From Acanthochromis polyacanthus (taxonomy: Eukaryota; Chordata; Actinopteri; Pomacentridae): a stretch of 64,000 bases of DNA. The notes under the pieces were generated by a model, which saw only the letters and a list, made by a program, of their open reading frames with translations, did not search any database and was not told the DNA's origin. A program made the position numbers and the translations under genes. This document shows positions 46,201 to 57,777 of this stretch, piece after piece. Location: positions 24,847,361-24,911,360 of the forward strand of contig NC_067120.1 in NCBI RefSeq assembly GCF_021347895.1, in the 5' to 3' direction. How positions within the stretch are numbered: the first letter of the stretch is position 1; the number at the start of each line of letters is the position of its first letter.

Positions 46201-49200
46201 TGAGATGGTGGATATCTGCAACTGAATTGAAGATATCTGTAATGACAGAATGTATACAAATGAATGGTAAAAGAGACTTCCTTTGTCCTGGATGAATGGT
46301 AATGTGGATATCGAAAATGTTCCTTTTGACCATAGAGAATGGAATTATGGGTATGTGCGATATGTATCCAGTCCACTGCATGCGCTTGTCAGTTCATTTA
46401 ATAGTTGTTGAGAAATTTCAGTCTGGACCTAAGTGAAGGATTAGTAGCTCAACAAGAGCACACATACTGACTGCGATTTGATCATAACATGATTTTGCAG
46501 TGAAACATCACAGAAGCAGAGGAGACCTCAGCCTGATGAACATCACAACATCTTACCGTCCACAAAATAGTCTGAGTGCCAGAGACCACAGAAGTTGAAG
46601 TCCAGCAGGAACCTGAAAGGAGACACAAACATCTTGTTAAAAATGCCATATTGTAACATTGTTTTTCTCTTCACAGCCCTTCAGTCAATCAATTAAGTGC
46701 CATGCCATTCAGCGTAGGTGATTATTTCTCTCCATCTAATCCGATCTTTTGCTTTCTGATTTGTGACAGTTGTCCGTTCCATGTGTAGCCGTGATGTCAG
46801 TCCATCTATCATTTTCATTCTCTGTCTGAATCGGCCCCTTTTCACGTTAATTTTTCCTGTTGTGAGAATATATTCCTGGGTCTCTTTCCTCATGATGTGT
46901 TCAGTTCAAAATATTCATATCAGTAACATTACTTTGCCCCTTTTAAGATATCTAAAAAGGACAATCAAAATTGAGGGAAATTACTTAGATTAACTACTCC
47001 TATTAAACGGCAGATAACCCGAGTTACGAGTCATAATTCAGCTGCACATACTAGATTTCTTCTCCTTATACACTAGGTTTGGGGTGATCCAGACAATTTC
47101 AGCTTTCCATGAAAACTCACACTTTAATCCATGTGCTAACATAATTACACAAGGGTTTTGTAATCATCAATTAGCCTTTCAATATGATTAGCTAACAGTG
47201 TTTTCTTTCAAAAATAAGGACATTTCTAAATGACCCCAAACTTCTGAACAGTAGTATAGATGACAATGGTCTGCACTTATACAGCACCTTCCTACCTCAG
47301 TGGTACTCAAAAAGCTTTATAATGTGTTTCTCATACAGCTGTTCACACATACATTTACACACAAATGTTGGCAGAGTTTCCATGCAAGGTGCTTGCCTGG
47401 CCCGGGCTGAATGTCTTGCCCATATTTGGCAGAACCACCAACCTTGCGATTAGTGGGCAACCTGATCTATCACTTGAACCACAGCCACCTATAGTGTGGA
47501 ACTACGATTTTCATTTTGCAATCTAACAACTTGGATCCACTGATCTTATTATAATGTTTATAAAACTACATTTCTCAGAGGTGGGGAGTTCTACTCCATT
47601 AATGTGAAATATATACACTGGACATGTCATCCTGTTTAAGGCTACTGCATCTTTCACACTACCTGCAAAAGTGTGTACTGGATGTATGTGTTTTAAAAAT
47701 AATCACTGAATGACTACATATTTTTAAAACCCACTTTAATTATGCAGTGTCTGCTGGTTCAACTGCTGGTTTACGCAGGGAACAACCATTAAAAGATATT
47801 AATGCAATCTCATAAGAACAAACCATTTCTCGATCAATATGAGAAGTGGCTGATTTAAATCTGATTTGATTCATTGATGCCTTAATAAAGAAAGTTTCTT
47901 TTTTTGCAGTTATAGGGCAGGTGAAAATTTTACATACAAACTATAGGATGGTCTTATGCTTCACTACATACTAAACAAGAAAAGCACTCAGAGAGCGCAG
48001 TACTCTGCCAAGGCTGCTCAGTCATTGTATAATTTCTGACATGAAATCTTTAAAAAAATTTGTGATCTGCAGTGGCCAATTTATAGTAGGATCACAATCA
48101 TGTGATCATCATTAGGCAGCTGACGTAGTGTTCCCTTGTAGTCATAGTTACAGTGATGCAGGGCCACTGTCTTGCAATGATACAGAAATCTTTAACAAAT
48201 CCATGGATCCAGACTATAAGCTTGCATCACTGCCAAAATCTAATCATTTGATCCTTGTGTCATCTCTGACCTTCTGTGAAAATTTCCTCCAAATCCGTTA
48301 GTCTATTTTTGAGTAATGTTGCTAACGACAGACAGACAGACAAACAAACGCAGATTGTCACATAACTCCACTGCGTTCCTTGGTGGAGTAATCATCCTGC
48401 CAGTGAATCCTCTGTGGCATGGATGGCACCAAATTTCTGGAGATATGTCTTATCATTCTTCAGAGACAATTCTTTTTCAGCTGCCCTTTTCTGGAGGGGT
48501 TCTGTTGCTTTACAACATACTTGATCAGGTCATAGTTTTCACTTTTTTCTTCTTTAGAAATGCTTGCGTGATCTTGGAAGCATGCTTTGGATGACTATCA
48601 TGCTGTAAAATTCATCTTCTTCAAGCTTCTGCAGACTGGGAGTGAACTTGACAGCCAGTATTTTGGTTTATTCACAGATATTTATGGTGCTATCTACAAA
48701 TATCTTCTCATCAACACGTTTGTCAGTTTGCAATCCAATATCATCAAACTACCACCTTCGTACTTCACTGTCAGGACTATGTATTCACTGTGACGGTCCT
48801 GCTCAGGTTCAGACCAAACATGCTGGACCCCATCAGAACCCAACAAATTTACAATGGTCTAATCTGACCAAGCAATGTGCTCCCTTCATTCATTAGGCAT
48901 GTTTTAATGTTCTTAGCAAAGGATCTTAAGTCTTTTAGTTTACAGTCAGAGCAAGCGAAGTGTTTTTTTCTTGGATGCCATCAGTAGGGATTGATATTAC
49001 GCAGTGCCCCTCTCTGAGCCACCACAGAAACTCTATTTCCACTGATAACCCATGCCAATTTGAAGTATTTGTCTGTCTGTTGTTGTCTGTTTATTTACAA
49101 CTAACCTGGATGAGTCCTGTCCATGGTGTTATTTTAATTAGCTCTGATTAGTGGTACCAAGGATAATTTTTTCCCTCTTGATCCCTTCTCAAACTGTGTT

Positions 49201-50652
49201 TCTACAACTGCTTAGTTGGTCATCAGTCTTTATGTATGCTTCATGTTTGTGAAGTCTCACTGTCACTTTTCAGTTCTACAGATTGTTTTCCAGCTCATTT
49301 CATTACAATGTCCATGTGGTCAGGGGAGTGTCAGTGATCACAGATGTATTCCCTTTTGTTGCATTGAATTTCTACTTTGTAGCCTGTATTTTCAATATAG
49401 TTTTTCGTCTAGTTTTTGATTTTGAAAGTTCATAAGAGAAAAAATAATCTACTGTTCAGCTATGAAGCAATGTGATTACTGAGAGATGATACAATTTGGA
49501 ATTAACTGACGTGACATTGAAGTAACATTGCACTGTGGTATGCAGTAGAACATAGTAGTACAACAGTCACAAGGGGTATTTTGCTGTTAGCTTTACTTGT
49601 GTGATATTGTCAATGCAGGACATTTGCTTGTAATGTAGTACTTTCACAATTTGGTACAACATTTAATTACGTGGATCTGAGGATTTCTGCTACTACTAAC
49701 AGCCCACATCCTTGCTTAATACTTACATTAGTGCATTGGAGAAGAGCCATCTTATCACAGCCACAATACCATAAAATGGCTGCAGGAGGAAAAGGGAAAA
49801 CAAGAATTTAATACTTTGTGGGTTTTTTTGTTAACAAGTTCTTCTATTTCTTGACAATTCGAGAAAAACTAATTTGGGCCCCAGTATGGGGGCTACTATT
49901 AGGACTTATACATACACTACAGTTCAAAAGTTTGGATTCATCCAGGCAATTTCATGTTTTCCATGAAAATTCACATTTTCATTTATGTGCTAACATAACT
50001 GCTCAAGGGGTTTCTAATCATCAATTAGCCTTTCAACACCATTAGCTAACACAATGTAGCATTAGAACACAGGAGTGATGGTTTCTGGAAATGGACCTCT
50101 GTGCCTTGACGTAGATATTCCATTAAAAATCAGCTGTTTCCAGCTAGATTAGTCATTTACTACATTAACAATGTCTCGATTGTATTTCTGATTCATTTAA
50201 TTTTATCTTCATTGAAAAAACTGCTTTACTTTCAAAAATAAGGACCTAAGTAATAAGGACCTTCCTAAGTGACCCCAAACATTTGAACGGTAGTGTAGCT
50301 ATGACTATACAATTTCTATAAAAGCTCTGTTTTTAATAGTGACGAACTGCGTTGAATGGCAGTGATGAGACTCACACTGAGCAGTGGACGAGCGCTGCTG
50401 GCGTGATGGTGGCTGTTCTTACACATCGCCTGGTAGTCAAACAACGACACTCTGCAAACAAATATTAAAGTTAAATTCTTTAACATTTGTGGAGAGAAAA
50501 GGTAATCCTTAAACTTCATATCATTAAGGTATTTAATCAAAAGTGATTTTTTTTTAGAAAACCTGTCTGATCCAGTCATACTTTTTAAACATTTCCATCC
50601 TGATCAGCGACGCCATGACAGACCCATCCACCTCTCCAAAGAAACGACCAAC
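40204..50652 (-). CDS. cacna2d4: Voltage-gated calcium channel alpha2/delta-4 subunit, C-terminal exons (5' part outside window)
   Basis: Extracellular, membrane-anchored auxiliary subunit of CaV channels; in mammals alpha2/delta-4 serves photoreceptor ribbon synapses. Eight minus-strand exons, in reading order: 50582-50652, 50376-50451, 49727-49779, 46557-46612, 45218-45335, 43056-43171, 41530-41612, 40204-40305 (stop TAA). Phases all agree and give 224 residues. Family landmarks: GRFFGEVDGSVM, LFDYQAMC, LQPCDTAYP, REAN, CGRCQK, FVVQQIPDSNL, a KYN-to-VKC segment, SQKVRRRPESCHAYHP, ENAKECGG. The last exon ends in a hydrophobic tail as expected for a GPI-anchor signal. The SHHH, REAN and CGxCQK features fit alpha2/delta-4 better than alpha2/delta-3. 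The junction between 43056 and 41612 uses AT-AC ends (U12 type). The next upstream exon (expected to encode an IDNNGF-type motif) was not found before 64000. Paralogue letter (a or b) cannot be decided. Confidence 0.92.
40520..41395. mobile_element. mariner-like element in cacna2d4 last intron
   Basis: Left end cagggtgtccctaaaatctg; right end the complement of gtgtccagacttcaggactc, with the arms inverted. The HTH start of a mariner-type transposase (ELVLLSGHKGWTY) is encoded in both arms, on opposite strands, longer on the minus strand (41322-41014). No DDE domain: a palindromic, defective element. Confidence 0.78.
42050..42092 (+). repeat. SINE/LINE tail fragment
   Basis: cgctttggataaaagggtct followed by gctaaataaa is the conserved tail shared by fish V-SINE-like and related elements. 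Confidence 0.6.
42371..42931. mobile_element. MITE with 9-bp target duplication, in the U12 intron
   Basis: Flanked by acataaagc (42362-42370 and 42932-42940). TIRs: tagcctaggcacgctagac against the complement of gtctagcgcggctaggcta. A 9-bp duplication suggests a Mutator-like element. An internal copy of its right end (tagcgcggctaggctag) lies near 42718. Confidence 0.75.
43260..43318 (-). repeat. 'gcactcggagagcgcag' family copy 4, left piece
   Basis: aagaaaagcactcagagagc to aaggctgctcagttgtcg. Its continuation appears at about 44508-44580, split by an inserted element. Confidence 0.72.
43322..44507. mobile_element. 1.2-kb TIR element inside repeat copy 4
   Basis: Ends cccagaggaaaa on the left and ttttcctctggg on the right. 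Interior is full of gagatctc- and tctcc-type motifs and holds a LINE fragment (about 43785-43960, tttattcatcccaaaaggga) and a tRNA-like SINE head (44127-44200). Superfamily unknown. Confidence 0.55.
44127..44200 (+). repeat. tRNA-derived SINE head (not a functional tRNA gene)
   Basis: Box A (tagctcagtgggtagag) and box B (ggtttgatccc) of a tRNA promoter are present at about the right spacing. The flanks do not pair into a good acceptor stem, and the sequence runs into non-tRNA sequence as in a SINE. Confidence 0.6.
45180..45212. repeat. GT microsatellite beside a cacna2d4 donor
   Basis: Interrupted GT run. On the minus strand it reads as a CA repeat starting within a few bases of the donor at 45217. 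Confidence 0.93.
45508..45562. repeat. CA/CG compound microsatellite
   Basis: Mixed cacaca, cacg and catg units in a cacna2d4 intron. Confidence 0.9.
46690..46905 (-). mobile_element. 3' end of a non-LTR retrotransposon ORF
   Basis: A 66-residue minus ORF (KINVKRGRFRQRMKMIDGL, then DRIRWREIITYAEWHGT stop) matches the C-terminal end common to many LINE reverse transcriptases. The rest is missing. Confidence 0.7.
47071..47255. mobile_element. MITE family A copy 6, internally deleted
   Basis: Both ends of the family are kept but only 185 bp remain. Confidence 0.78.
47262..47495. repeat. Fish SINE-like repeat (gcacttatacagcacctt type)
   Basis: Contains gcacttatacagcacctt, tgcaaggtgcttgcctg and cttgaaccacagccacc, blocks of a dispersed fish repeat. 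Confidence 0.65.
47974..48395 (-). repeat. 'gcactcggagagcgcag' family repeat copy 5
   Basis: From aacaagaaaagcactcagag to gttccttggtggagtaatc. Confidence 0.82.
48405..49420 (-). mobile_element. Degraded Tc1-like transposase remnant (probable)
   Basis: Minus-strand sequence resembles old Tc1 transposase (catgctttggatgactatca is the complement of the D-N-D-P type motif region). No continuous frame remains. Lies in a cacna2d4 intron. Confidence 0.45.
49915..50295. mobile_element. MITE family A copy 7
   Basis: Starts cactacagttcaaaagtttg after TA and ends gaacggtagtg before TA; an internal duplication (aagtaataaggacc) makes it slightly longer. Confidence 0.86.
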
Positions 50653-50714
50653 CTGGAGAAGACAACATAAAGGTGAATATTTGAAATTACAATTCAGAAG
50701 AAACTTGAAACATA

Positions 50715-51104
50715 CAGCCATGGCCATAAGTTTGGACACAAGTACCATGACGCTTGTGAATCTTAGAAAATACCACAAAATTGTCACTTACAATACAGTA
50801 CACAACTCCTGAGAACTATATTAAGTTTCATATTTTAAAAAAACATCAAAAGAGTTTGGTGTCATTTTGTTATTCTTACCAAATTCGGTTGTGAAAGTAC
50901 TGCATTTTTTTGTTATTTTCTTCTAATATTATGTTTTGAGAACAAAGTTGTTCCAATTGTTGGAATTTATTGATAATATTATATCCCTTGTTGATTTGTT
51001 GACTAATTAAACTGGTGCTGTCAAAAAATATTAGTTATGTTCTGTAATAGACATCAAAACAGACATAGTAAGTCATGCTGTGTCCAAACTTATGGCCATG
51101 GCTG
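50715..51104. mobile_element. Tc1-like MITE with perfect ~25-bp TIRs
   Basis: cagccatggccataagtttg on the left and its exact complement on the right, TA at both sides. 390 bp, AT-rich, no ORF. It lies 63 bases upstream of a cacna2d4 exon start. Confidence 0.88.
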
Positions 51105-51129
51105 TACATGGTTAAAAGCAACAGTGACA

Positions 51130-52875
51130 ATCGATTTTAAACAGGAAGTAAAAAATTGTTTCCCTTCTGCAAGTCCAATGTTTTGCTGGTCCCACTGCCA
51201 ACACTGACATCCTCCCCTGTCATATTTGCTATGGTCACAATGAACAATAATACATTTAATTTGTATAAAGCAGTTCTGAACAGGTGGGTCTTGATGAGTG
51301 ATTTGTAAGTGGTCAGGTCAGTGCCGTCATGGATGTGTTGATGTAGGTAGTTCCAGAATGTGAGGGCAGATATGGAGAAGGCTCTGGCACCCCAGGGAGA
51401 GAAGGTTTGCATGAGAGGAACGGGAGGAAGTGTGGCGGTGGAGCAGGTCTCTGAGGTATGGGGGCTTGGCTATGGGTCTTTGTGGCCTTTGTGGGTCAGA
51501 ACGAGGACTTTGAACTGGAAGCGGTGTGGGACAGGGAGCCAGTGGGGGTTTTGAAGGACAGGATGATGTGTTCATGGGAGTGGGTGAGGAGGCGGGCTGT
51601 GGAGTTCTGTATATACTGACTTTTATTGAGGACGTTTGAAGACAAACCATAGAGAATGTTGTTGCAGTAGTCAATTCGGGATGTGATGAATGCGTGGCTG
51701 AACGTTTCAGCAGCCGGGAGCAAGAGTGAGTTGCGGAGGCGGGTGATGTTTTTGAACTGAAAGAAGGCGGTCCTGGTGATCTGTTTGATGTGTTGTTCGA
51801 ATGTGATTGAACAACACATCAAGGTAATCTATTCCCAGATTATGGATGTGAGGTGATGGGTCAGAGTGGAACTGTCAATGGTCAGGGCAAAGTTGTCAAT
51901 GTTTTTGGTGAGGGATTTGGGGCAGATGATTATTATGTCCGATTTGTCATAGTTTAGTTGTAGAAAGTTATTTTGTATCCATGTATCCATGTTTGTAATT
52001 CACTAAGGCAGTTGGTCAGGGTGGAGCAGGTTGTTGGTGTCAGGGCCTCCTCCTCGTCCTCGCTTCTACCTGGCATCCTATAGCCTTTTCCCCACTTTTC
52101 ACTCCTCCTCCTCCTCTTCTTCCTCCAGTCTCTCTTTCTCCTGTCCAGATTAGTTCCAGGTGGTGCGCGTCCTCGCGGCTGCCTCCACTCTGCAATCATC
52201 CCAGTTCTGGTCTTCAGGCAGCTGGTCCGCATTCCAGTGATTACACACCTCTGCAATAAAACACCGGTTCATCCTCCCAGACTCCGCCAGATTGTTGAGC
52301 TTGATCTATCAGTCAGTTCCGTCTAGCCGCGTTAGCACATTCTCTGAAGTGCGTAGTTTTGTGTCTAACGTTTTTCTCTCTGTTCTCCTCTCCCAGAGGA
52401 CTCCACTGCCTGGACCACTCCTGCCCAGTCTGCCGCCTTGCCTCTGCTTTCGGATCCCTGTCGGCTCTGCGTCGCTCTTGGTTTCTCCTCCCCTCTTCGG
52501 CTCCCTCCTGTCCAGTCGGTTCTTCTGCCCCTCTGCCTCGGACTCTGCCGGCACCAAATCCCCTCCGGTTCCCCTACTGTGGTCCTCCGCGGCCCCTCCT
52601 GGACCAAGCGCCCGGCTCCGGCTCCCCCCGGTCCTCTGGGTTCCCCCCTCCCAAGAAAAGATCCCTCTGTCTGTGAAATAAAGTGAATCTGTCGTGCCAG
52701 TCTGCTGTGGTTCTCTTCTCGAGTTCGTTCCAGATCCGTGACAGTTGGGGTGATGGATTTTGTTGAAATATAGATCTATATGTCATTGGCATAGCAGTGA
52801 AAATGGAGACCATGTTTATGCATGATGTTGCCAAAAGAGAGGATGTAGAGGATGAATAGGAGGGGGCTAAACAAT
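51130..52875 (-). mobile_element. L2-like LINE reverse transcriptase fragment, split by a solo LTR
   Basis: Minus-strand pieces in order: a YRSIFQQNPSP segment (about 52750-52830), then TLTNCLSELQTW (about 52000), ITRTAFFQFKNITRLR (51780), HAFITSRIDYCNNIL (51690), RAFSISALTFWNYL (51380), KTHLFRTALY (51270). These are successive blocks of a fish L2/CR1-type reverse transcriptase. Frameshifted and dead. The solo LTR at 52038-52743 divides it. Confidence 0.8.
52038..52743 (+). mobile_element. Solo LTR (706 bp) inserted in the LINE
   Basis: Starts tgtcagggcc and ends gatccgtgaca, flanked by the 5-bp duplication gttgg (52033-52037 and 52744-52748). AATAAA near 52676 before the last ~60 bp fits an R-U5 boundary in plus orientation. 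The interior is Pro/Ser-coding by chance only; no gag/pol remains. Confidence 0.85.
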
Positions 52876-53702
52876 CTATGAAATATATGTATAAGTCATA
52901 ATAAGCTACTTACACAAACAGCTTGTGTGATGTTTTCTGAGAGGACACTCAAACTGAGTTTTTCACAGAACAGGAAAAAGCTACAAGCTGCGCAGACACC
53001 AAAACCAAAATCCGTGCTCAGCAACTCGATTTTCCTACATACACTGCATTCAAGCTGCTGCACAGAAGTTGTCAGCGGATAGATACCCTGTCCTCTAGTA
53101 AGAAATTGTTTCAGTATGATATTCCCTGTAAAGCCACAAACTGTGATTTTTACATTTTTGTTATGTGTGGAGGGCTCCTTAGGGAAGTGTTTGCAGCAAG
53201 ACGCAACTCCTTCCAGAGTAAATCCTAAATGACATTATCTACACTGCAACTAATCAATCTGTGGTGAAAATTACTCTATAAAATGAAAGGCTGGTTGTAG
53301 AATAAAAAATACCAGGAGGTTTGCGCAGGAATATAGAAGAAAAGAAACATTTCACAGTGATTTTAAGTCTTTCCTGTGTGTGAGTGTCTGCAGTGTTCTC
53401 TCTGGCCCTCAGCAGCAGCAGCAGAGTCTCTGAATTATTCAGAGCGTTTTGTCTCAGCGGCTCTGTTCACGTTTACAAGCTGCTCTCTGCCCACACTACA
53501 TCTTCTTCTGAACAGGAATTTCCCGGCAGCCTCAGAGGACTTAGAGGTTGCTGAGTGTTAGCAGTCAGATGCTGCTTACACTGAAACTTGACCCTCTGGT
53601 TTCCTCACAGGAGCAGCTGCAGCAGAGGGTAAACATACTGGAATAAACAGAAAGTAGAAGAAACACAAGCGCTAGGAGGTCTGCAGACACAAAGCACCAA
53701 AC

Positions 53703-54046
53703 CATTCATCCATTATCTATACACCGCTTAGTCCTCATTAGGGTCATGGGGGCTGGAGCCCATCCCAGCTGACTTACGGTGAAGGCAGGGGACACCCTGG
53801 ACAGGTCAGCAGTCTATCGCAGGGCTACACACAGAGACAAACAATCACACTCACATTCACACCTATAGACAACTTAGAATCATCAGTTAACCTGAACATT
53901 TTTTTAGAATGTGGGAGGAAGTCGGAGTACCCATGTATGCACAGTGAGAACATGCAAACTCCATGCAGAAAGATCCCAAGAAGGCTGGGACGCAAACCAG
54001 GGATCTTCTAGCTGCAAAGCAAAAGTGCTAACCACTAAGCAGCCCA
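53703..54046 (-). repeat. SINE-like fish repeat, copy h
   Basis: From catccattatctatacaccg to gcaaaagtgctaaccactaa in reverse orientation. Confidence 0.85.
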
Positions 54047-54193
54047 GCACCAAAACATAACAGTGAAAATTACGCAGGTTTAGTTCTCCTTCCTGTCTCT
54101 ATGCTTCAGCCATAACCACCTCATTATATTCGGACCGCACTAACACCTTCAGAGTTCTAATAATGGAGCATATTCAAGAAATCTTATACTACA

Positions 54194-56130
54194 GTCATGG
54201 AAAAAACTATTGGACCACCCTTGTTTTCTTCAATTTCTTGTTCATTTTAATGCCTGGTACCACTAAAGGTATATTACCTGAAGAATACAATGAACATGAA
54301 AAAAAATGCAGCTGATTAATACTTTGTCATATTGACATCCATCCATCCATTCTCTATACACCGCTTTATCCTCACTAGGGTCGCGGGGGGTGCCGGAGCC
54401 TATCCCAGCTGACTTACGGTGAAGGCAGGGGACACCCTGGACAGGCCGCCAGTCTGTCGCACCTATGGGCAATTTAGAGTAATCAATTAACCCCACCATA
54501 TTTTTGGACTGTGGGAGGAAGCCTGAGTGCCCGGAGAAAACCCACGCATGCACCGGGAGAACATGCAAACTCCATGCAGAAAGATCCCAGGCCCATGCTG
54601 GGATTTGAACCGGGGATCTTCTTGCTGCAAGGCAAAAAGTGCTAACCACTACGCTCCACTGTGCAGCCCCATATTGACATGCTTAAGCTTAATTGTATTC
54701 CCAGGGTATATAAGAGGCCATTTCATGTCATAAGCAGCACTGCACATGCAAAGGCCTAGAGTGGTTTCCTGCTTACATTCTTGCTGTAGCACGACTCAGA
54801 AGTTGTCAGCTCTCCCATAATGCCTAAAACAAAAGAATTATGTGAAGCCACAAAGGCAGTCATCTTGGCACTGCTGGAAATTGGCATGAGTGAGAAACAG
54901 GGAGCTGAAAAAAAATGAAGTCAAAAAAATGAATGTTTTGATCATGATACTACCAAATTGCTAGCTATTCACGGCAGGAAACGTCTTTCTACCCCGTGCA
55001 TTCATCCGTTCCTGCATCAGGAATCACCCTCAGACCTCCAGGGACCTTAAAAATGAGTAGGCACTGTGGAAAAATGTGACTTGTTTGGCAAGGACAGTTC
55101 AAAACCGACTTGTTGATGCTGGTCTGAAGTCATATGGGCCATGGCAGAAGCCTTTCGTTAACAAAAGGCAGAGGACAGCCTGGTTACTCTTTGCTGGGGA
55201 TCACAAGGATTGGACTTTTGATGTTTGGGCTAAGGTTCTGTTCGGTGATGAATTCAGTTTCAGTTGATGCCCACTTCAGCCAACTTACTGGTTAGGAGGA
55301 AGCCTGGAGAAGCCTACAAACTAGACTGTCTTGCCCCTACAGTAAAACATGGGGGTGGATCAGTGACGATCTGGGGTTGTTTCAGTATGGATGGAACAGG
55401 GCAAATGCAATTGTGTGGAGTGCAAATGAACCAGATCATGTACATGGCTACTCTTGAAAACAGTCTTCTTCAATTAGCTGTAAAACTCTTTCCTGCCTCC
55501 AGTGACTTCTTTTTCCAACAAGACAATGCCTCTTGCCACACGGCTAGGTCAGTTAAAGCCTGGATGGAGGACCAGAACATTAGAACCATGCCTTGGCCTG
55601 CTCAATCACCAGATCTAGATCCAATTGAAAACCTGTGAAAAATCACCAAATGCAAAATGAAAAGCTAAAAGCCCAAAAACAAAGCAAATTTGTTTGAATT
55701 TGTGCAAATGGAATGGGCTGATGTGACAGCAGAACAATGTCAGAAGCCGCATGGCTGCAGTCATCAAAAACAATGCTTATGCAATCAAGTACTAACTCCT
55801 GTGTGTATCACATGATTAAAACAGACAGAAAAGAAAACATAGAATGCCTAAAAGCATTGTTTTTGGCAGTACAATGCCATAGCTATTGATGTAAGAACTT
55901 AAGTGATTTTGGTTATTATCAAGAAAACCATGGAAAATGGCAAGATATCAGCTCTGAAATTAAACTCATGAGCAATTTTTTGCTGTTATCAATATATTTG
56001 TCCAAACAAATGTACCTTTTTTGTCGTGTTCGTTGTATTCTTCAGGTAATATACCTTTAGTAGTACCAGGCATTAAAATGAACAGGAAACTGAAGAAAAC
56101 AAGGGTGGGCTAATAATTTTTCTCATGACT
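54194..56130 (+). mobile_element. Tc1-like transposon with ~110-bp TIRs, transposase broken
   Basis: Left end cagtcatggaaaaaactatt (54194) and right end complement of taatttttctcatgactg (to about 56130), TA on both sides. The inverted arms extend about 110 bp and are about 90% alike. Transposase pieces: an HTH region (54820-55060, broken), WTFDVWAKVLFGDEFSFS (55200-55265) and HGGGSVTIWGCFS to FFFQQDNASCHTARSV and WPAQSPDLDPIENL (55264-55638). At least two frame breaks. A SINE-like repeat is nested in its left part. Confidence 0.88.
54339..54669 (-). repeat. SINE-like fish repeat, copy i, nested in Tc1
   Basis: Flanked by catattgacat (54328-54338 and 54670-54680), a clear target-site duplication that fixes the limits of this repeat family at about 330 bp and shows it moved after the Tc1 element landed. 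Confidence 0.9.
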
Positions 56131-56134
56131 GTAT

Positions 56135-57775
56135 CTCTAGCATAAAAATTATTTGAGAGCACAGATCACAAAAGATGCTATAATCCATTCATTTATGTGT
56201 TTTACAGTCCTCCACCATGCACCATGCAAAGGTTGCATACATGGTGCTTTAAATAAGTTGATCATGCCAAAGTTAAAATGACAGAATCTCACGTTGCAAG
56301 TCACAGACCGGATGTTGCAAGTTTCATGAAGTGAAACACATATTATTTATATTATTTCTTTTAACCAACAATGCTGATTCTGAGGAAGATTGACAACACA
56401 GATACAGTCGAAACATGCCAAGGTAAAAACATCCTTAATTAAGCTGTCGGTTAAAAAGGAATGGCAGTCTAATGTAAAGATGACAAAATGAACAGTCAGT
56501 CAAGCTCTAACTATAATCTCTAACTATAACTGTTTTTGTTGAGATACTGTGTAGAGATTCCTTTACGTACATCTCAACATCCATTATTTTTCATAAAACT
56601 TAGTAAATACATATGCTCTCCTGAGGATGAATCCTAATGACGCTGCCTTTTTGCTTTAATCTAATAAATTTCTCTCTAAAGTTTCTGTTCATGCACTGGT
56701 TTAGTTTTCTAGTGTGTGATGGACATTCCAGCTTTTCGCGGTTGCTAACAAGGCTTCAGACTGTTTGTCTTGTTGATTTCAGGACATTATTAGACGTTAT
56801 GGGTTGTGTTTATCAGCCTAATTGTTTTCAGACCTGAGGATGAACAGTGGCCTCCTGCAGCAGGTCTTCAGACCGGCTCATTGATCACACAGACATGCCT
56901 TCTGCACGTGCCCAGTACCACCACTAACAAGCCCTCTGTTTTGCTTGGTCACTCTGCTCACTACGCTTCCTCATGCTGACCTATTTCTTAAAGTCAGCAT
57001 TGACTTAATTTTTCTCCTGATGAAATATTTACTATGCCCTGAAACACACTTGGAGCTGCACCTTCATACCATAACAGCTTCAGCTCTAGGGAGGATTCTG
57101 GGCATTTCCACAAACTTCCTGCAAAGCCCTAAGCTCAGCAAAACATCGAGGAAGCACTTCATCATAATATCTGCTTAGTAAGACCACTGGGAATGCTGAA
57201 GACATGCAAATAATGAAAAATGAGCTTCTCCACAAAGTGATTCTCACTTTAAGGTTACTCTGCACCAGAATATGTTGCTGCTGTGGAGGCTGGATATACT
57301 TAAAATCAAACTTCAACAATGCCACACAGGCGCTTGTAGTTTTCATTAGAAGACATAAGAATGGTTCACAAAGAAACAGAAATGAAAAGCAAACTCTCTA
57401 GAGACTGTTCCTCTCTAGTGACCATGTTGTAAGTTTGTCCTGCTGAGATAGATCAGATATGGCACCACTCAGTCCCATCGCATTTGTCACAGTTAAACCT
57501 AAGCTGAACCTCAATCTGACCTCAACCTTACTTTGTTCATCAGAAAGTCTTAGTTCTTTTTAAAATCTAGGTCCAGTCTCTGTCTGTCACATTCTGTCTT
57601 CAAGGCATTTGTTCATCATTTGTTTTAGATCTGGATCTTCCTCCTCCATGAGTATCAGCCTTTCCTCTTGTATCTCCAGTGTATTTGTTGTGTCTCCTGT
57701 CTTTGTGAATGGTGTGCTTCAGCTTTGCCTCTTGCCTGTTCTGTTGTTTGTTCTGTGGTCACTCTTACATGTGTT
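56135..57775. other. Unassigned sequence
   Basis: Small ORFs on both strands, none recognised. No TIR or tail seen. Confidence 0.45.
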
Positions 57776-57777
57776 TA

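Noticed and set aside
52292..52834. ORFs of 80-129 codons on both strands
   Set aside because: They lie inside the solo LTR, which is GC-rich; no conserved motif.
52980..53045. Resemblance of CSVC...CAACSFF to a nuclear-receptor zinc finger
   Set aside because: Spacing is off by one (14 rather than 13) and the basic residues after FF are missing; no other receptor sequence nearby.
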